Of a stretch of DNA of 64,000 bases, positions 1-11,393 are shown one piece after another. A model generated the notes under the pieces. The model saw only the letters and a program-made list of their open reading frames with translations. It was not told the origin of the DNA and searched no databases. Position numbers and translations under genes: made by a program. Position 1 is the stretch's first letter; every line of letters begins with the position of its first letter. The stretch comes from Cryptomeria japonica. Taxonomy: Eukaryota; Streptophyta; Pinopsida; Cupressales; Cupressaceae. The stretch lies in contig NC_081406.1 in assembly GCF_030272615.1 (NCBI RefSeq), positions 460,746,072 to 460,810,071 of the forward strand. The letters run 5' to 3'.

Positions 1-540
1 TTGGCGGGTTTGCACACCCGCCCCCTCGTGATCTTCATACCACAGGGTTTTTCTACAGCTTTGTGCCCCCACCATCTGTACTTCCACTGCCACCGTACCG
101 TTCGTGCTCCTCCGATGGCCATATCTCCTCCCGGTCCTAGCAGTCCCCATAGTCCTTCAAGCTTCTGCTCCAGCCCCAATGACCAATGGCTCCCCTATCG
201 GTGACCTCACCTTCCCTGGTGGCTCTTTGTTCCAGTGCCGCTGCTCCGACCCACCCCCGACACCGCTTGCCGACAGACAACAACCACCGTCTGCCTGCCC
301 CTTGGCCCTGCCGCCAACAGACCTTCCGCCGGACCCCCAAATGCCACCACCTCAATAGTTGAGCCCCTTTGCCATGTGGACCAGACACACACCCTGCCAC
401 ATAAGCGTATGATCAACCCAGTCAATAGATTTGCCACATCATCATGTATGACCCATTCAACGCTCGCCACAACATATATTCCGTACAGTAAACTCATCGA
501 CATAGCCATGGAGGCAAAGTTTTTTTGATGGTAAGATAGG
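1..540. other. GC-rich, pyrimidine-rich block of unknown nature
   Basis: This stretch is much richer in C and G than the AT-rich sequence on its right. It holds many CCCC and CCACC runs and a 7-bp inverted repeat near the left edge (ggcgggt at 3-9 pairing with acccgcc at 16-22). Several overlapping proline-rich frames of 60 to 100 codons are open on both strands. Open frames on both strands are expected from C-rich, stop-poor sequence and no protein family is recognisable, so I call no gene. It could be the edge of a host gene or promoter, or part of another repeat. Confidence 0.35.
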
Positions 541-1168
541 TGTCAAATTTAAGCCCGTCATTTGCTAACATTAGCATTATTTTGAAATTTTTTAACCCCC
601 TCTCATTGAGCTTTTCAGTTTTACAGTTCAACTTTGGAAGGCCATATCTTGCTCATTTTTTTTGAAATGGGCTATAATTTTGTGCTCAGCGTAGTAGTGG
701 AAGAATTTCCTAATTTTGATGGATGGATTTTTCAAAAATTGTAGATCTTCATGACTGTACCTATCTAATCCCTGATTTTGCAACTTCAGAGGCTTCGTTT
801 GGGGTCATACAACCTCCTTTTCAGGTGCCATTTTTTTTAAAGGTGCATATTTTTTTGTCCATTTTCATAATCTGCCATTTGTTTATAGTTATTTTGAGTA
901 GAAATTGTACTTTCAGTATTTTGTCATTTTTGACCTATTTAGTACTTGTATTTCACTTGGATCTCAGTTTAGATCACTAGCAGTACTTGTTTAAGTCTCT
1001 TAGATCTCATTTTGAGAAGTTGTAAATTGAAATCAAAAGTCCACTTTTCCTTGTTTTGCACGTGGCCCATTGTATACGCACTAAGTATAAAGTGCCAAAT
1101 CACCATTTTTTTTGGGGGGGGGGTTTTCTTGTGTGATTGTGCCTCTTTCTATCTTGTGTTTTTTTCAT
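541..1168 (+). other. AT-rich non-coding stretch, possible leader of element B
   Basis: No gene is seen here. The sequence is T-rich, with a run of T followed by ten G at about 1108-1125. It lies directly upstream of the gag relic of element B, so it may be that element's untranslated leader. The matching 5' LTR would then lie left of the window. No primer binding site could be found to prove this. Confidence 0.3.
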
Positions 1169-2694
1169 TTTGGTGCTACGGGTTCTCCTAAATTTCCACT
1201 TTTAACTCCTCATAATTATGTATCATGGAAGATTAAGGCATGGAGTAAACTAATGGAAAAATGACTCATTCATTATGTAAATGGAACTATTACAACACCA
1301 ACTGATCCTAATGCTCAAATTGAATGGCTTACTAAGAATGCTATGACACTTGGAACTCTTAGAAAGTATGTATCAGATGACCTCATTTTTCACATTGATA
1401 AGTGTACCACAATTAAAGAGCCTTGGGATATTTTTCAGTAATTATATGGTCAAGTTGATGAGATTAAGGGCTACAAGTTTGATAGTGAACTCACAACTTT
1501 GGATCCCAAGGATTTTGATAAAATCCAAGATTATGTCACAAAAGCAAATGAGCTAAGAGCAAAGCAAAGGATTGTGGAATTGACAAAAAGGATGCTCAAT
1601 TGGTTTATAACTTGTTGGACAAGCTTCCTTCAGAGTATGCAGCCTTTGTATCTAGCTTTCACACCCATAGGTTAGCTCAAGGTTCCTCATAGACTTCTCC
1701 CTCATTTGATTCATTCACAGAGATGTTGATACTTGAGAAATCTAAGTTGACTAAGATGGGGATTCTCAAATCTTCAAAGTCACAAGCTTTGCTGGCTAAC
1801 AAAGGGAATCAAAGCAATCAAGGAAAAGGCAAGAATCAAAAGCAACCTAAGTCAAAACCACATCAAGATGGAGCACATTCTTCCTCTCCATAACAAGGTG
1901 ATTCACCATTCTCACCTAAGAGGAAATCATATAAGGACAATCCTTTTTGTGGATATTGCAAGAAGTCAGGACATGATGAACATCATTGTTATAAGAAGGA
2001 TATTGATGAGTTGAAGAATCTTCTTGAGAAGAACAAAATCAACCTAGCTTCCAGAATGTCTATGTCAGCTTCTTCTTCCAAGGATAAGGATAAAGGAAAG
2101 GATCACTCTTTTGGGACAGATAAAGGAAAGGGACAAGCTCTTTGTGCTACTACAAGTCATGATTTAGGGAGATGGTTTCTAGATTCAGGTTCTTCTCATC
2201 ATATGGCATCTTCACAGTCTATGTTTTCTACATTTGAGCCTTGCCACATGCTGCAGATTTTTATAGGCAATCATACATACATGGATGTGATTGGGAAAGA
2301 ATCTATTACCATTGGGTATAACTCCAATGATGTGTTGTGTGTACCCCACTTGACAAACAATCTTATTTCAATCTATCAAATCACACATGGGGCAACTAGG
2401 AAAATTGTGGAGTTCAGACCTGATTCAATTATCATTAGAGACTTGGAGAGTGGAGCCATCATTGTGACTGGGGTAATTGATCATGCATCTCGGTTGTACT
2501 CATTTTCACATTTTGGTCCTATTGATGAGGTTGATTCTTCCTATGTTGATGATTTAGATTTTGAGGAGAACATTGGGCACTTGAACTTGGGGATTCTCAC
2601 ATGTGACCCTGTTCTTGAGCGTTTCCTTTCATCTCCTTCTATTGATATCACACCACCTATTGCACCTGGTGATGGAGCTAGTGCGAGAATTTAG
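1169..2694 (+). pseudogene. gag-pro: gag and protease relic of element B
   Basis: Gag begins near 1169 with a copia-type N-terminal domain (a PKF..LTPHNYVSWK-like stretch). That frame is broken by stops at 1262-1264 and 1439-1441. Between about 1560 and 1576 it shifts to the frame used by everything downstream, which has further stops at 1690-1692 and 1891-1893. An intact CCHC knuckle (C-x2-C-x4-H-x4-C) starts at 1948. A protease active site WFLDSGSSHHM follows near 2173-2205. The frame then stays open to 2694. Gag would package the RNA and protease would cleave the polyprotein. The stops and frameshift rule out a working product. Confidence 0.75.
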
Positions 2695-3501
2695 CCTTCT
2701 TGTGATTCAGTGCAACAATATATTCCATGTCTTCTGGCTTCAGTTGATTGGGATGCCTACTTGATAGACATTGAAGGTTTGTTTGTAGAGTCCTACATTG
2801 CAGATTTGGGAGACATCATTGATGACATTCATCTTCTCTTTGATGAAGATGATCCTTCCTTGATTGTTGCGAGGGATCACTTTGACCCTCTTGTGCATTC
2901 TCTACATGTTCAATCTTTAGAGGTTGACATGATTGTGGATACTTTTGTCCAATAGTTGGAGGAGACATGCGATTCTTTGGATATTATTCTACATTCTTCT
3001 CCACTAGATCTTGGAGTGCCTTTTTCAATAGTGTGGTGCACTTTACCACCTTTGGAGGGGGTAACTTTCAACATTGACATGGGGAAACTTGAACAATTTT
3101 CAGATATTCCTTTCATCATGAGTATTTTTCATACATCTTCCTTTCATGATTGGGGAGACTTCATGGATACACCTTTGGTTTTGTTTCTTCCTAAGGGGAG
3201 GAACGTGGTTCGACGTTCGTCGAACATTTTCTTCATTAATCATCAAGCTTTTATCATTGGTGCAGATTCCACATTGAGGGGGGGACTCCGAGTCTCTCTT
3301 CTTCTTCTCTCATATGGGGGGACTTTTTCCTCACATGGGGTTTTGTCCTTCACATACTTCTATGAGAGTTCTTTGTATGTAGTTTTCATCTCTCTTTTGG
3401 GGAAGGGTTTTTGTCCCGTTGGGTTTTCTCTCTTTCCTCGCTTTGTGAGAGATTTCATTGCATTGGTTTGCATGCATTTGCATTTGTACAATGGTACCTA
3501 A
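2695..3501 (+). pseudogene. Unrecognised C-terminal reading frame of element B
   Basis: This continues the protease frame without a shift, interrupted only by in-frame TAG codons at 2692-2694 and 2953-2955. It then runs open to 3501. About 270 codons with a single internal stop is far more than chance allows in AT-rich DNA, so it was probably once coding. The conceptual product is acidic in its first half (several D/E-rich patches) and hydrophobic near the end. I see no integrase HHCC or DDE residues, no RT YVDD-like site and no RNase H residues. I do not recognise the family. It occupies the place where pol should be. Confidence 0.45.
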
Positions 3502-3576
3502 CATGGCCTAGTAGTCGGGAGCCATCTTGTATTTCTTAGTTGCATTGTAGACTTAAGTGCATTCCCCTAAGTTTCA

Positions 3577-3588
3577 CTTAAGGGGGGG
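3577..3588 (+). other. Polypurine tract of element B
   Basis: A run acttaaggggggg sits immediately before the TG that opens the 3' LTR. This is the usual site for plus-strand priming in reverse transcription. Confidence 0.75.
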
Positions 3589-4253
3589 TGTTGGTGTAAA
3601 TAATTATTTATCTTGGATATTATTACACCTTACTTAAGTTTAGTTAGGAAATTTATTTCATAGTAGTTTGGGTATGAGACACTTGGGTGTTTGTGCCACA
3701 TTGGGATAGTGTGTGTAGGAGAATTTCCACCTTTTGTGGCCTTATCTTGTCTTTATATTCCACCTTCAGTTGGTGATCCACCTCATGTGGAATATTATAT
3801 TGTTTCTCCTACCTACCCACATCTATTTCCTACCTATCCTTGTTTCTTATTCAGCCACATGTCATGTTTGTGTGCTCACATATCCATATAGCCTTGCCTA
3901 TATAAGCTGGCTCATATTCATTGTATGTAGTGCTTGATGATCTAGTTGATCAGTATTTTCATCTTGATAGAATACAGTTTATTTCTATCATCTATTTTGT
4001 CTCTCTATTGTATTTTTCATTGAGCCCTTGATCTTGGCAAAATCTCATAGTTTTTCCTCTTTGAGGTTTTCCATGTATAAATCTATGTATTATGATTCTC
4101 ATTTATGTGTTTGGCTTATTGGTTTCTTTACTTCTTTCAATTTTGTTTATACCGGTATACCGGCTGGTGTATGAATGTTTTGTTAAGGCTAAAATCTACT
4201 ATTATGGTATAACATTGATTCAACCCCCCTCTCAGTGTTATTGGTTTCCAACA
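3589..4253 (+). repeat. 3' LTR of element B (665 bp)
   Basis: It starts TGTTGGTGTAAAT directly after the polypurine tract and ends TTTCCAACA, giving the short inverted ends TGTTGG and CCAACA. A TATA box lies at 3899-3906. A shared LTR box (tagtttttcc then ggttttccatgtataaat) lies near 4049-4082. Near the 3' end it has the C-loop hairpin seen in many LTRs of this window (4211-4239). Family A LTR sequence resumes at 4254, so this end is an insertion boundary. Confidence 0.8.
3899..3906 (+). promoter_or_regulatory. Putative TATA box of element B LTR
   Basis: The sequence tatataag lies in the middle of the LTR at the place expected for the U3/R promoter. Confidence 0.5.
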
Positions 4254-5496
4254 TAAACAATAATTAGAGAATAAATACCATCCACATGACACCTAGATTT
4301 ATAAATGGAAAACCAGGTAAAGGGAAAAATCGTGGTGGGAAGCCTACCCACAGTCAAATTATACTTCTATAGTAAGTATGTGAATTACAATTTTGGGGCC
4401 TGCACTTGCAGAGCACTTGCAGGAATGCCAACAACCTAGAGTGCACTGCTCATCATAAAAGGAGTCTGACTGACTACATAGAAATCCAAACTACAATTTG
4501 GAATAATGAATAATCTACCATGATAGCATCTCCTATGCCTAAGTATAGTTACAGTTAAGCTCAATACCAGAGGACTAAATCCTCTTACATAAACCCAAGT
4601 TGATCTCCAATGATTCACCAAATCCTCTACCTAAATAATATTACATTACTCGGACATATAATCTCCTAATCCCATTCTCATATGTGATCTACAATGAGAC
4701 CTTACATCATATATATACAAACCCTTGACCATAAACAATCAGGTTGATCACTAGACAATAAACCAATTACATAATTACAAAACATGTCGGCCTTAGACCA
4801 AACAAATAATATCCAACACATAAGACATCCTGATAGATAATCTCCTAATCCCATTCCCATATGTGATCTACAATGAGATCTTACATCATATATATACAAA
4901 CCCTTGACCATAAACGATCAGGTCGACCACTAAACAATAAACCAATTACATAATTACAAAACATGTCGGCCATAGACCAGAAAAATAATATCCAACACAT
5001 AAGACATCCCAAAAACACATCGAGAGGTCCAATCCACACGTTACATTAAGCCAGTCCATAACCTAGATCAACTGGGACCCAATATAGGTCCACATGCTAA
5101 AGAAATGATCTCCATCCACCAAGTCTCAAACATGATCACCATCAACATCCTTACTCCATACCAAAGGCTGCACCAACACCACTTATGCATATCATCAAAG
5201 ATCTTCATTAAAAGATTTGTCAGTGAAACCCTCTCCGGAACAACAAATCAAAATTTCGGGCAAATAGGATAGCATTTGATCACCAGACCAAAACTAACTA
5301 ACTAAATATGTACATGAATATCATGAATAAGCCAATTCCATAACCAAACCATACCGGATCCAAACCAACCAGAAACTACTCAACCTACCAGGACCAAAAG
5401 GGTGTCGGTAAAGCATCCAAAACCAAAACAGCTAGTGTTGACATCAATGACAAAACATCAATGCAACACATAATCCTTTCCTCCAAATTTCCAACA
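4254..5496 (-). repeat. 3' LTR of A1, outer edge missing, with internal duplication
   Basis: It aligns by eye with 10259-11309 and ends TTTCCAACA (TGTTGG when read in sense). The first roughly 155 bp, matching 10099-10258, are absent because element B abuts. It is longer than expected from the other LTR because it carries a tandem duplication at 4660-5010. Confidence 0.8.
4660..5010 (-). repeat. 179-bp tandem duplication inside the A1 3' LTR
   Basis: Two adjacent copies begin aatctcctaatccc at 4660 and again at 4839. Each runs to cataagacatcc. The matching part of the other LTR (about 10650-10830) has one copy, so the duplication is private to this LTR. It spans the TATA-like tatatata segment, so it also doubles the likely core promoter. 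Confidence 0.8.
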
Positions 5497-5958
5497 ATCT
5501 AACCCTTTGCAATTGATGGAAACACTAGATGTGAAAAACATCTAAGTACCAAGAAATGCCAAACAAGTTCCCCCTAGTGGAAGATAGCCAACACTCTCCC
5601 ACATAAAGATATAGCAATGAAGTTATGAAACAAAGACCAAACTCCTGTTGTGAATGATATCTTGTAAATCTCTAAATTACACATATATCTCTCCCCCTAA
5701 TATATACAACTCCTTAAGTTTTTCTTTTTCACATCAGTATTTCTCTCCCTTTGACATCAATGCCAAAAATCTGACAAAAATATCAAAGCAAAAACATAAA
5801 CCATTGAATCATAAAGATAATTACTCCCCCTGAGAAGCAACATCCCCACATCAGTGCCGAAATGAAAAATATCTTTGATAATGCATACCGGACTGATGCC
5901 AAAAAGCATCAATCAAGTCTCTACCAGAGGGGCATAAACTCCCAATATATCTTTGAAG
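5497..5958 (-). other. 3' untranslated region of A1 with repeated polypurine-like tracts
   Basis: No coding sequence. In sense it contains several short purine tracts of the type aggggga or ggggaga, seen on + as ttccccctag (5569), ctctccccct (5688), tctctccctttgaca (5742) and actccccctgag (5823). Some are followed by a variant of TTGATGTCAA. The same layout recurs in the 3' UTRs of A2, A3, C and K. Confidence 0.55.
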
Positions 5959-7230
5959 TACTCAAATGATTCCTTAGGAAAAGGTTTAGTGAACCAATCT
6001 AACTTCATTTGCTTCCACCTTTTCCATTAAAAGGTTATAGTCGATAGATATGTGCTTCATCTTAGAATGAAATACTGGATTCTTTGATATATCAATAGTA
6101 GCAGAGTTATCATAGTAAATAACTACCAATTCATTACAATCCACCTTTATATCTTTCAACATTTGCTTCATCCATAGAACCTATGTACAATTAGTAGCAG
6201 CAGCAACATACTTAGCTTCAGCAGTAGATAAAGAAGTACATGACCGTTTCTTGCTAATCCATGAAACCAACTTCTTTCCAAGAAAGAAAGCTCCACCGGA
6301 TGTACTTTTTTGGTCATCAACATCTCCAGCCCAATCAACATTGGTATATGCACATAAAGTAAAGTCATCATCCTTAGGGTACCACAAACCATATTCTGAT
6401 GTACCTTGTAAGTATCTAAAAATCCTTTTCACCTCACTCTCATGATTTTCTCTAGGATCACTCTGAAATCTTGATATAATACAAATAACATTCACTATGT
6501 CAGGCCTAGTTTGAGTCAAATAAAGCAGACCTCCAATCATAGATTTGTATCTTGTAGGATTAATTGGTGCAGAAAAATCTTTCCCTGTCAATTTCTCACT
6601 TATAACCATAGGAGTACTTACCAGTTTAGAATCTCCCATACCAAATTTATTCAATAATTCCCTAACATACTTAGTTTGATAGATGAAAATACCTTTGTCA
6701 ATCTGAGTAAGTTGCAAACCTAAGAAAAAATTCATTTCCCCAATCATAGACATCTCAAATTCATTCTTCATATTGTTAGCAAATTCCTTACACAACTTAT
6801 CTTCACCTCCAAAATAATCTCATCAACAAATAGTTCAATAATCATTATATCATCATTAGTGATATTATAATATAAATTATTGTCAGCATTACCTTTAGTA
6901 AAACCAAGCTTCAAAAGATATTTATCCAACCTTGCCAAGCTCTGAGTGCCTGTTTTAATCTATATAAAGCCTTTTTTAACCTGCAAACCATTTTTGTATC
7001 ATCTGATAGTGAAAAACCATCAGGTTGCTTAATATAAACTTCCTCATCAAGATCCTCATTAAAAAACTACACACTTAACATCCATCTGATAAACCTTGTT
7101 GTTCTTATGGGAAACATAGGCAAGAAATAATCTTATAACTTCAATCCTAGCTAGAGGTGCAAAATTCTCACCATAATCAATTCCTTCCTTCTAAGAATAT
7201 CCTTTACAAACCAATCTAGTCTGACTACTT
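5959..7230 (-). pseudogene. pol: Reverse transcriptase and RNase H relic of A1
   Basis: On the minus strand the longest open piece (6181-6795) covers the RT thumb (GEMNFFLGLQL, RYKSMIGGLLYLTQTRPDI) and the start of RNase H, with catalytic-type D in VDWAGD and E in STAEAKY. A second piece (5986-6171) carries the third acidic site YYDNSA. Upstream (about 6800-7190) the RT palm and fingers are broken. The YVDD-equivalent box, FVDD in sister copies, reads FVDE with a frame shift near 6815. This enzyme pair would copy the RNA and degrade it. Confidence 0.8.
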
Positions 7231-8560
7231 ACAACTTGACCATCCTCATTTGATTTATTTCTAAAACCCATTTAGTTCCAATAACATTCTTATTTTTAGG
7301 CCAAGGAACTAAAGTCCATGTGTTATTCTTCTCAATCTGATCTAATTCTTCTTTCATAGCTTTTGACCAATATTCATCTTTACATGTCTCAATTACTGAT
7401 ATGGGTTCAACTTGAGAAATTAAACATACCTCATTAGTTGCCAGTATTCTTCTTGTCATTACTCCATGGTTTTTATCCCCAATAATATGATTGTCTGAAT
7501 GATTCAATCTCACATACCTAGGAGTATTCTGACTCTCTGTTCCTCTTCCCGATTCTTCAGTTACTATAGAATTTTCTGATAATTTCGGAGTAACTAGTTC
7601 AACACTCTATTCTGGTAAAGATGCTACTAATTTAGATATAATCATTTCCATCGTCAGTTCCTTCTCATAAAGTCTGATTTGACCTCTATTCATCTCATCC
7701 ACCTTGACATTAGCACTCTCCATAATTCTCTGAAATCTTTTGTTATAACATCTATATGCCTTTCTTTCATTAGAATAACCAAGAAATATGCCTTCATCAC
7801 ATCTAGGATTAAATTTGCCTATGATATCATCTCTCCTAGTCTAACATTTACTACCAGATATTGTGAAATACTTAACTGTAGGTGTATTGCCAAACCATAA
7901 TTCATAAGGTGTCTTACTGGTTTCTCCTTTGATATGTACTTTGTTGAGTGTATAAATCATCGTGCTCACAACTTCTCTCCATTAGATATGAGGTAGACTA
8001 GCTTCCATCATCATTGTCCTAGCTGCATCCAAGATAGTTTCGTTCTTTCTTTCCACAACTCCATTTTGCTGAGGTGTTCGGGGAGCAGAAAATTGTCTCC
8101 TTATGCCATGCTTCTCACTAAAGTTATTAAACTCACCAGATGTGAATTCTCCACCATGATCTGACCTCAAACATTTAATCTTCAATCCTATCTTAGTTTC
8201 CACTTTATCCTTAAAGATTTTAAACTTTTCAAATGCCTCAGATTTCTCCCTTATAAAAGCAACCCACATCATTCTATAATAATCATCAATGATTAGCATG
8301 AAATATCTATCACCTTGAAAAATTTTAACTCTAGCAAAGCCACACAAATCAGTATGAATAAGATCAAGAACATCATTAGATTTATCTTGTATACTCCTAA
8401 AAGAGGTTCTGACCTATTTACCCATTTGACATTCTATACATACTAGATTATAAGGCTTCACAATCTTAGGTATATCTCTAACTGCCTTAGTAGAACTGAT
8501 CTTCACAATGCAATAAAAATTCACATGACATAGCCTCTTACGCCATAGCCAACTTTCATC
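7231..8560 (-). pseudogene. pol: Integrase relic of A1
   Basis: The best open piece (7982-8347) holds the integrase catalytic core, with LIIDDYYRMMWVAF, then CLRSDHGGEF and RTPQQNGVVERKNETILD. These give the D, D and E positions of the DDE site. The HHCC zinc-binding part lies just upstream, near 8350-8560, in broken frame. A second open piece (7229-7513) covers the linker towards RT, with RLNHSDNHIIGDK. Stops separate the pieces. The enzyme would insert the cDNA into chromosomes. Confidence 0.8.
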
Positions 8561-9110
8561 AATCTATGCAATAGAACATGTCTTCTCATCGGAATTCAAA
8601 TGAAATATATTACCTTTTGTCTGTGTGCCTATTGTAATCTCCAAACTAGATTTGCTAATGATTTTGCATTTTCCATCCTTGAACTGTAATTGAAATCCTT
8701 TATCCACCAATTGTCCTACACTCAAAATATTATGCCTTAAACCTTCAATATAATAAAAATTATTAGTATTGTTCTTACCATCCAATGATATAGTTCATTT
8801 TCCTTTGATCATACATGCTTTGTCATTTCCAAATCTAACCAGACCACCATCAAATTCTTGCAAAGATAGAAACTTCCCTTTATCGCCAATTATATGATGT
8901 GAACAACCACTGTCAATTACCCATTCATCCTTGTCTTCAATTTTAGCAGCAAGTGCCTTCTCTTTTGGTACATTCTCTTCTAGTGTCAAAACATCTTCCT
9001 TGATAGCCAGGAACACCCATTCCTTTCCATTGCTGAAACTACTAGCAAAATCTTTCATCGGTTCATCATCAGAATTGGAAATACCTTCCTCATCTGCTAT
9101 GTAGCATGAT
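8561..9110 (-). pseudogene. pol: Protease and pre-integrase relic of A1
   Basis: The piece 8795-9058 contains the aspartic protease site DEWVIDSGCSHH. The piece 8564-8785 contains the conserved GAG-pre-integrase stretch YYIEGLRHNILSVGQLVDKG. A single stop at the end of the protease piece separates the two. The upstream acidic linker region is broken near 9110-9130. Confidence 0.8.
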
Positions 9111-10040
9111 TTGTCTTTGTTTTACTTGTACTTATACTTATTCTGATATCCAGGGTTAGGCTTAAAAGATCTTCTAACTCTTTCTTCAAATCTTGAATTC
9201 CTTTTAGGACATCTAGATGCAAAATGACCTATCTTATTACATGCAAAACATTTAAAAGGTTTTTTCCTTCATACTTACTTCCTGTCGGTCCTTTAGGTAC
9301 CCTTCTAGAAAATACGGCTTCAATTTTGTCAAACTCTTCATCTTCTCTCTTCATATCATTTAATTCTTTTGCATACAAAGCTTTCCAATCTTGCTTGTCG
9401 GTTGATGATGTAGATGCATGAAAAGAAGGTTTAGACTTCATAGCTGTAGAAGGTCCAAATTCTATTGACAGATGTATTAGCCATTTTCCTCAACTCATTA
9501 ATTGCAGTAGCCTTCATCTTGTAAGTCGGTGGTAGGGCTCTCAGAACTTTAGAAACAATTTCATCTTCACTCAGAGCTCCACCACAACATTGAATTCCCA
9601 TAACAATCTCATTACCCTTTCCTTGAAAGCAGTAATTCTTTCATCTTCTTCCATCTTTAGGTTCTCATATCTCACCAAGTAACCATCAAGTTTTACAATT
9701 TTAACATAAGAGTCTCCAACTTATCCCATATATCCCTTCTAGATGATTTGTCAGTTAATCCCATTATTTGTTGATCAAAAAGTGCACACAAGACGGATTT
9801 TGTTGCTCTACAATCATTCTCAAGCTCTTTATCCAAGTTTTCCAGAGGAGGATTTCCAGATGCCAGATTGTGAGGTGTAACACCATTTGGCATGATCTCC
9901 CAAATCTCCTTACCAAGACATCTCAGATGAGTCTGCATTTGAATCTTCCATACTGTGTAATTATTTCCATCAAGCCTAGGAATATCTCTCTGAAAGATAG
10001 CTCCAGATGAACTGGATGAACTTGAACTGTTAGCCGCCAT
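9111..10040 (-). pseudogene. gag: gag relic of A1
   Basis: The start is taken at 10038-10040, giving MAANSSSSSSSSGA followed by the copia gag core (IPRLDGNNYTVWKIQMQTHL). That frame closes at 9693, and further gag sequence follows in other frames down to a complete CCHC knuckle at 9209-9250 (CFACNKIGHFASRC). Gag forms the virus-like particle and the knuckle binds RNA. At least two frame breaks lie between the N-terminal part and the knuckle. Confidence 0.8.
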
Positions 10041-10084
10041 AGTATCTTCCTCAAGCGGTTAAGCTTTTTGTAGAGAGGAGAAAA

Positions 10085-10096
10085 GCTCTAACACCA
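10085..10096 (-). other. Primer binding site of A1 (mutated)
   Basis: The minus strand reads TGGTGTTAGAGC, two bases after the LTR end. It differs at two bases from the usual initiator-Met tRNA complement TGGTATCAGAGC. Confidence 0.75.
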
Positions 10097-10098
10097 AT

Positions 10099-11309
10099 TG
10101 TTAGATAGCTCAAATAATCGGAAAACAACCTAGAGGGGGGGTGAATCAGTTGTCATAAATTACTAGAACATTTAGCAATTAAATCTTTAATACTGAAACA
10201 AAAAACATTAATACTGAAATGCTTAAGGAAAATACCTGAATATCAGTTAAACCAATTAAGCATAAACAATAATAAGAGAATAGATACCATCCACATGACA
10301 GCAAGATTTATATGTGGAAAACCTGATAAAGGCAAAAACCATGGTGGGAATCCTACCCACAGTCAAATAATACTTCTACAATAAGTATGTGAATTACAAT
10401 TGAGGGGCCTGCACTTGCGAGAAGACCAACAACCTAGAGTGCACTACTCATCACAAAAGGAGTCTCATTGACTACATAGAAATCCAAACTACAATCCGAA
10501 ATAATGAATGAACTGCAATGATATCATCTCCTATGCCTGAGTACAGATTCGGTTAAGCTCAATACCAGAGGACTAAATCCTCTTACATAAACCCAACTTG
10601 ATCTCCAATAATCGACCAAATCCTTTGCCTGAATGATATTACATTATTCACATAGATAATCTCCTAATCCCATTCCCATATGTGATCTAAAATGAGATCT
10701 TACATCATATATATACAAACCCTTGACCATAAAAAATTAGGTCGGCCACCAGACAATAAACCAATTACATAATTACAACACATGTCGGCCTTAGACCAAA
10801 CAAATAATATCCAACACAAAAGACATCCTGAAAACACATCGAGAGGTCCAATCCACACATTACATTAAGCCAGTCCATAACCTAGATCAATTGGGACCCA
10901 ATATAGGTCCACATGCTAAAGAAATGATCTCCATCCACCAAGTCTCAAACATGATCACCATCAACATCCTTAATCCATACCAAAGGCTACACCAACACCA
11001 CTTATGCATATCATCAAAGATCTTCATTAAAATATTTGTTGGTGAAACCCTCACCAAAACAACAAATCAAAATTCTGGGCAAATAGGATAGCTTCTGATC
11101 ACCAGACCAAAACTAACTGACTGAATATGAACATGAATATCATGAATAAGCCAATTCCATAACCAAACCATACCGGATCCAAACCAACTAGAAACTACTC
11201 AACCTACTGGGACCAGAAGGGTGTCGATAAAGCATCCAAAACAACTAGTGTTGACATCAATGAGAAAACATCAATGCAACACATAATCAATTCCTCTAAA
11301 TGGCCAACA
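10099..11309 (-). repeat. 5' LTR of A1 (1211 bp)
   Basis: On + it runs from TGTTAGATAG, next to the primer binding site, to TGGCCAACA. In sense it starts TGTTGGCCA and ends CTATCTAACA. A TATA-like tatatata lies near 10710, and the C-loop hairpin lies at 10125-10153. The flanking five bases at 11310 are aattc. The partner duplication would be beyond the missing edge of the other LTR. Confidence 0.85.
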
Positions 11310-11393
11310 AATTCCTCAACTGAGGTTTGACTAAGGCAAACCCCTATCCAAAACCCTTCTTCCCTTCTTTTCTATGTGCAAGTTGTTAGGTCC

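Larger units (their letters stand above)
1169..4253 (+). mobile_element. Element B: copia-type gag-protease element lacking integrase and RT
   Basis: A decayed LTR retrotransposon on the + strand. Visible parts in order are a gag domain, one CCHC zinc knuckle, an aspartic protease site, a long downstream reading frame without integrase or RT motifs, a polypurine tract (3577-3588) and a 3' LTR (3589-4253). No 5' LTR is in the window. The interval from protease to polypurine tract is only about 1.4 kb, too short for the roughly 3 kb of pol that would be expected. The element therefore looks non-autonomous, either by deletion or by design. Its right end falls exactly where family A LTR sequence resumes, suggesting it inserted into the LTR of A1. 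Confidence 0.75.
4254..11309 (-). mobile_element. Element A1: near full-length degenerate Ty1/copia element
   Basis: Read on the minus strand it shows 5' LTR (10099-11309), primer binding site, gag, CCHC knuckle, protease, integrase, RT, RNase H, a 3' UTR with several polypurine-like tracts, and 3' LTR (4254-5496). The domain order is diagnostic of copia. Every domain carries stops or frame breaks, so it is dead. About 155 bp of the outer edge of the 3' LTR are missing exactly where element B ends. This fits insertion of B into this LTR, with the rest left of the window. Confidence 0.85.

Noticed and set aside
1-204. A proline-rich protein gene at the left edge
   Set aside because: Frames are open on both strands in C-rich sequence, and none shows a recognisable domain or start context.
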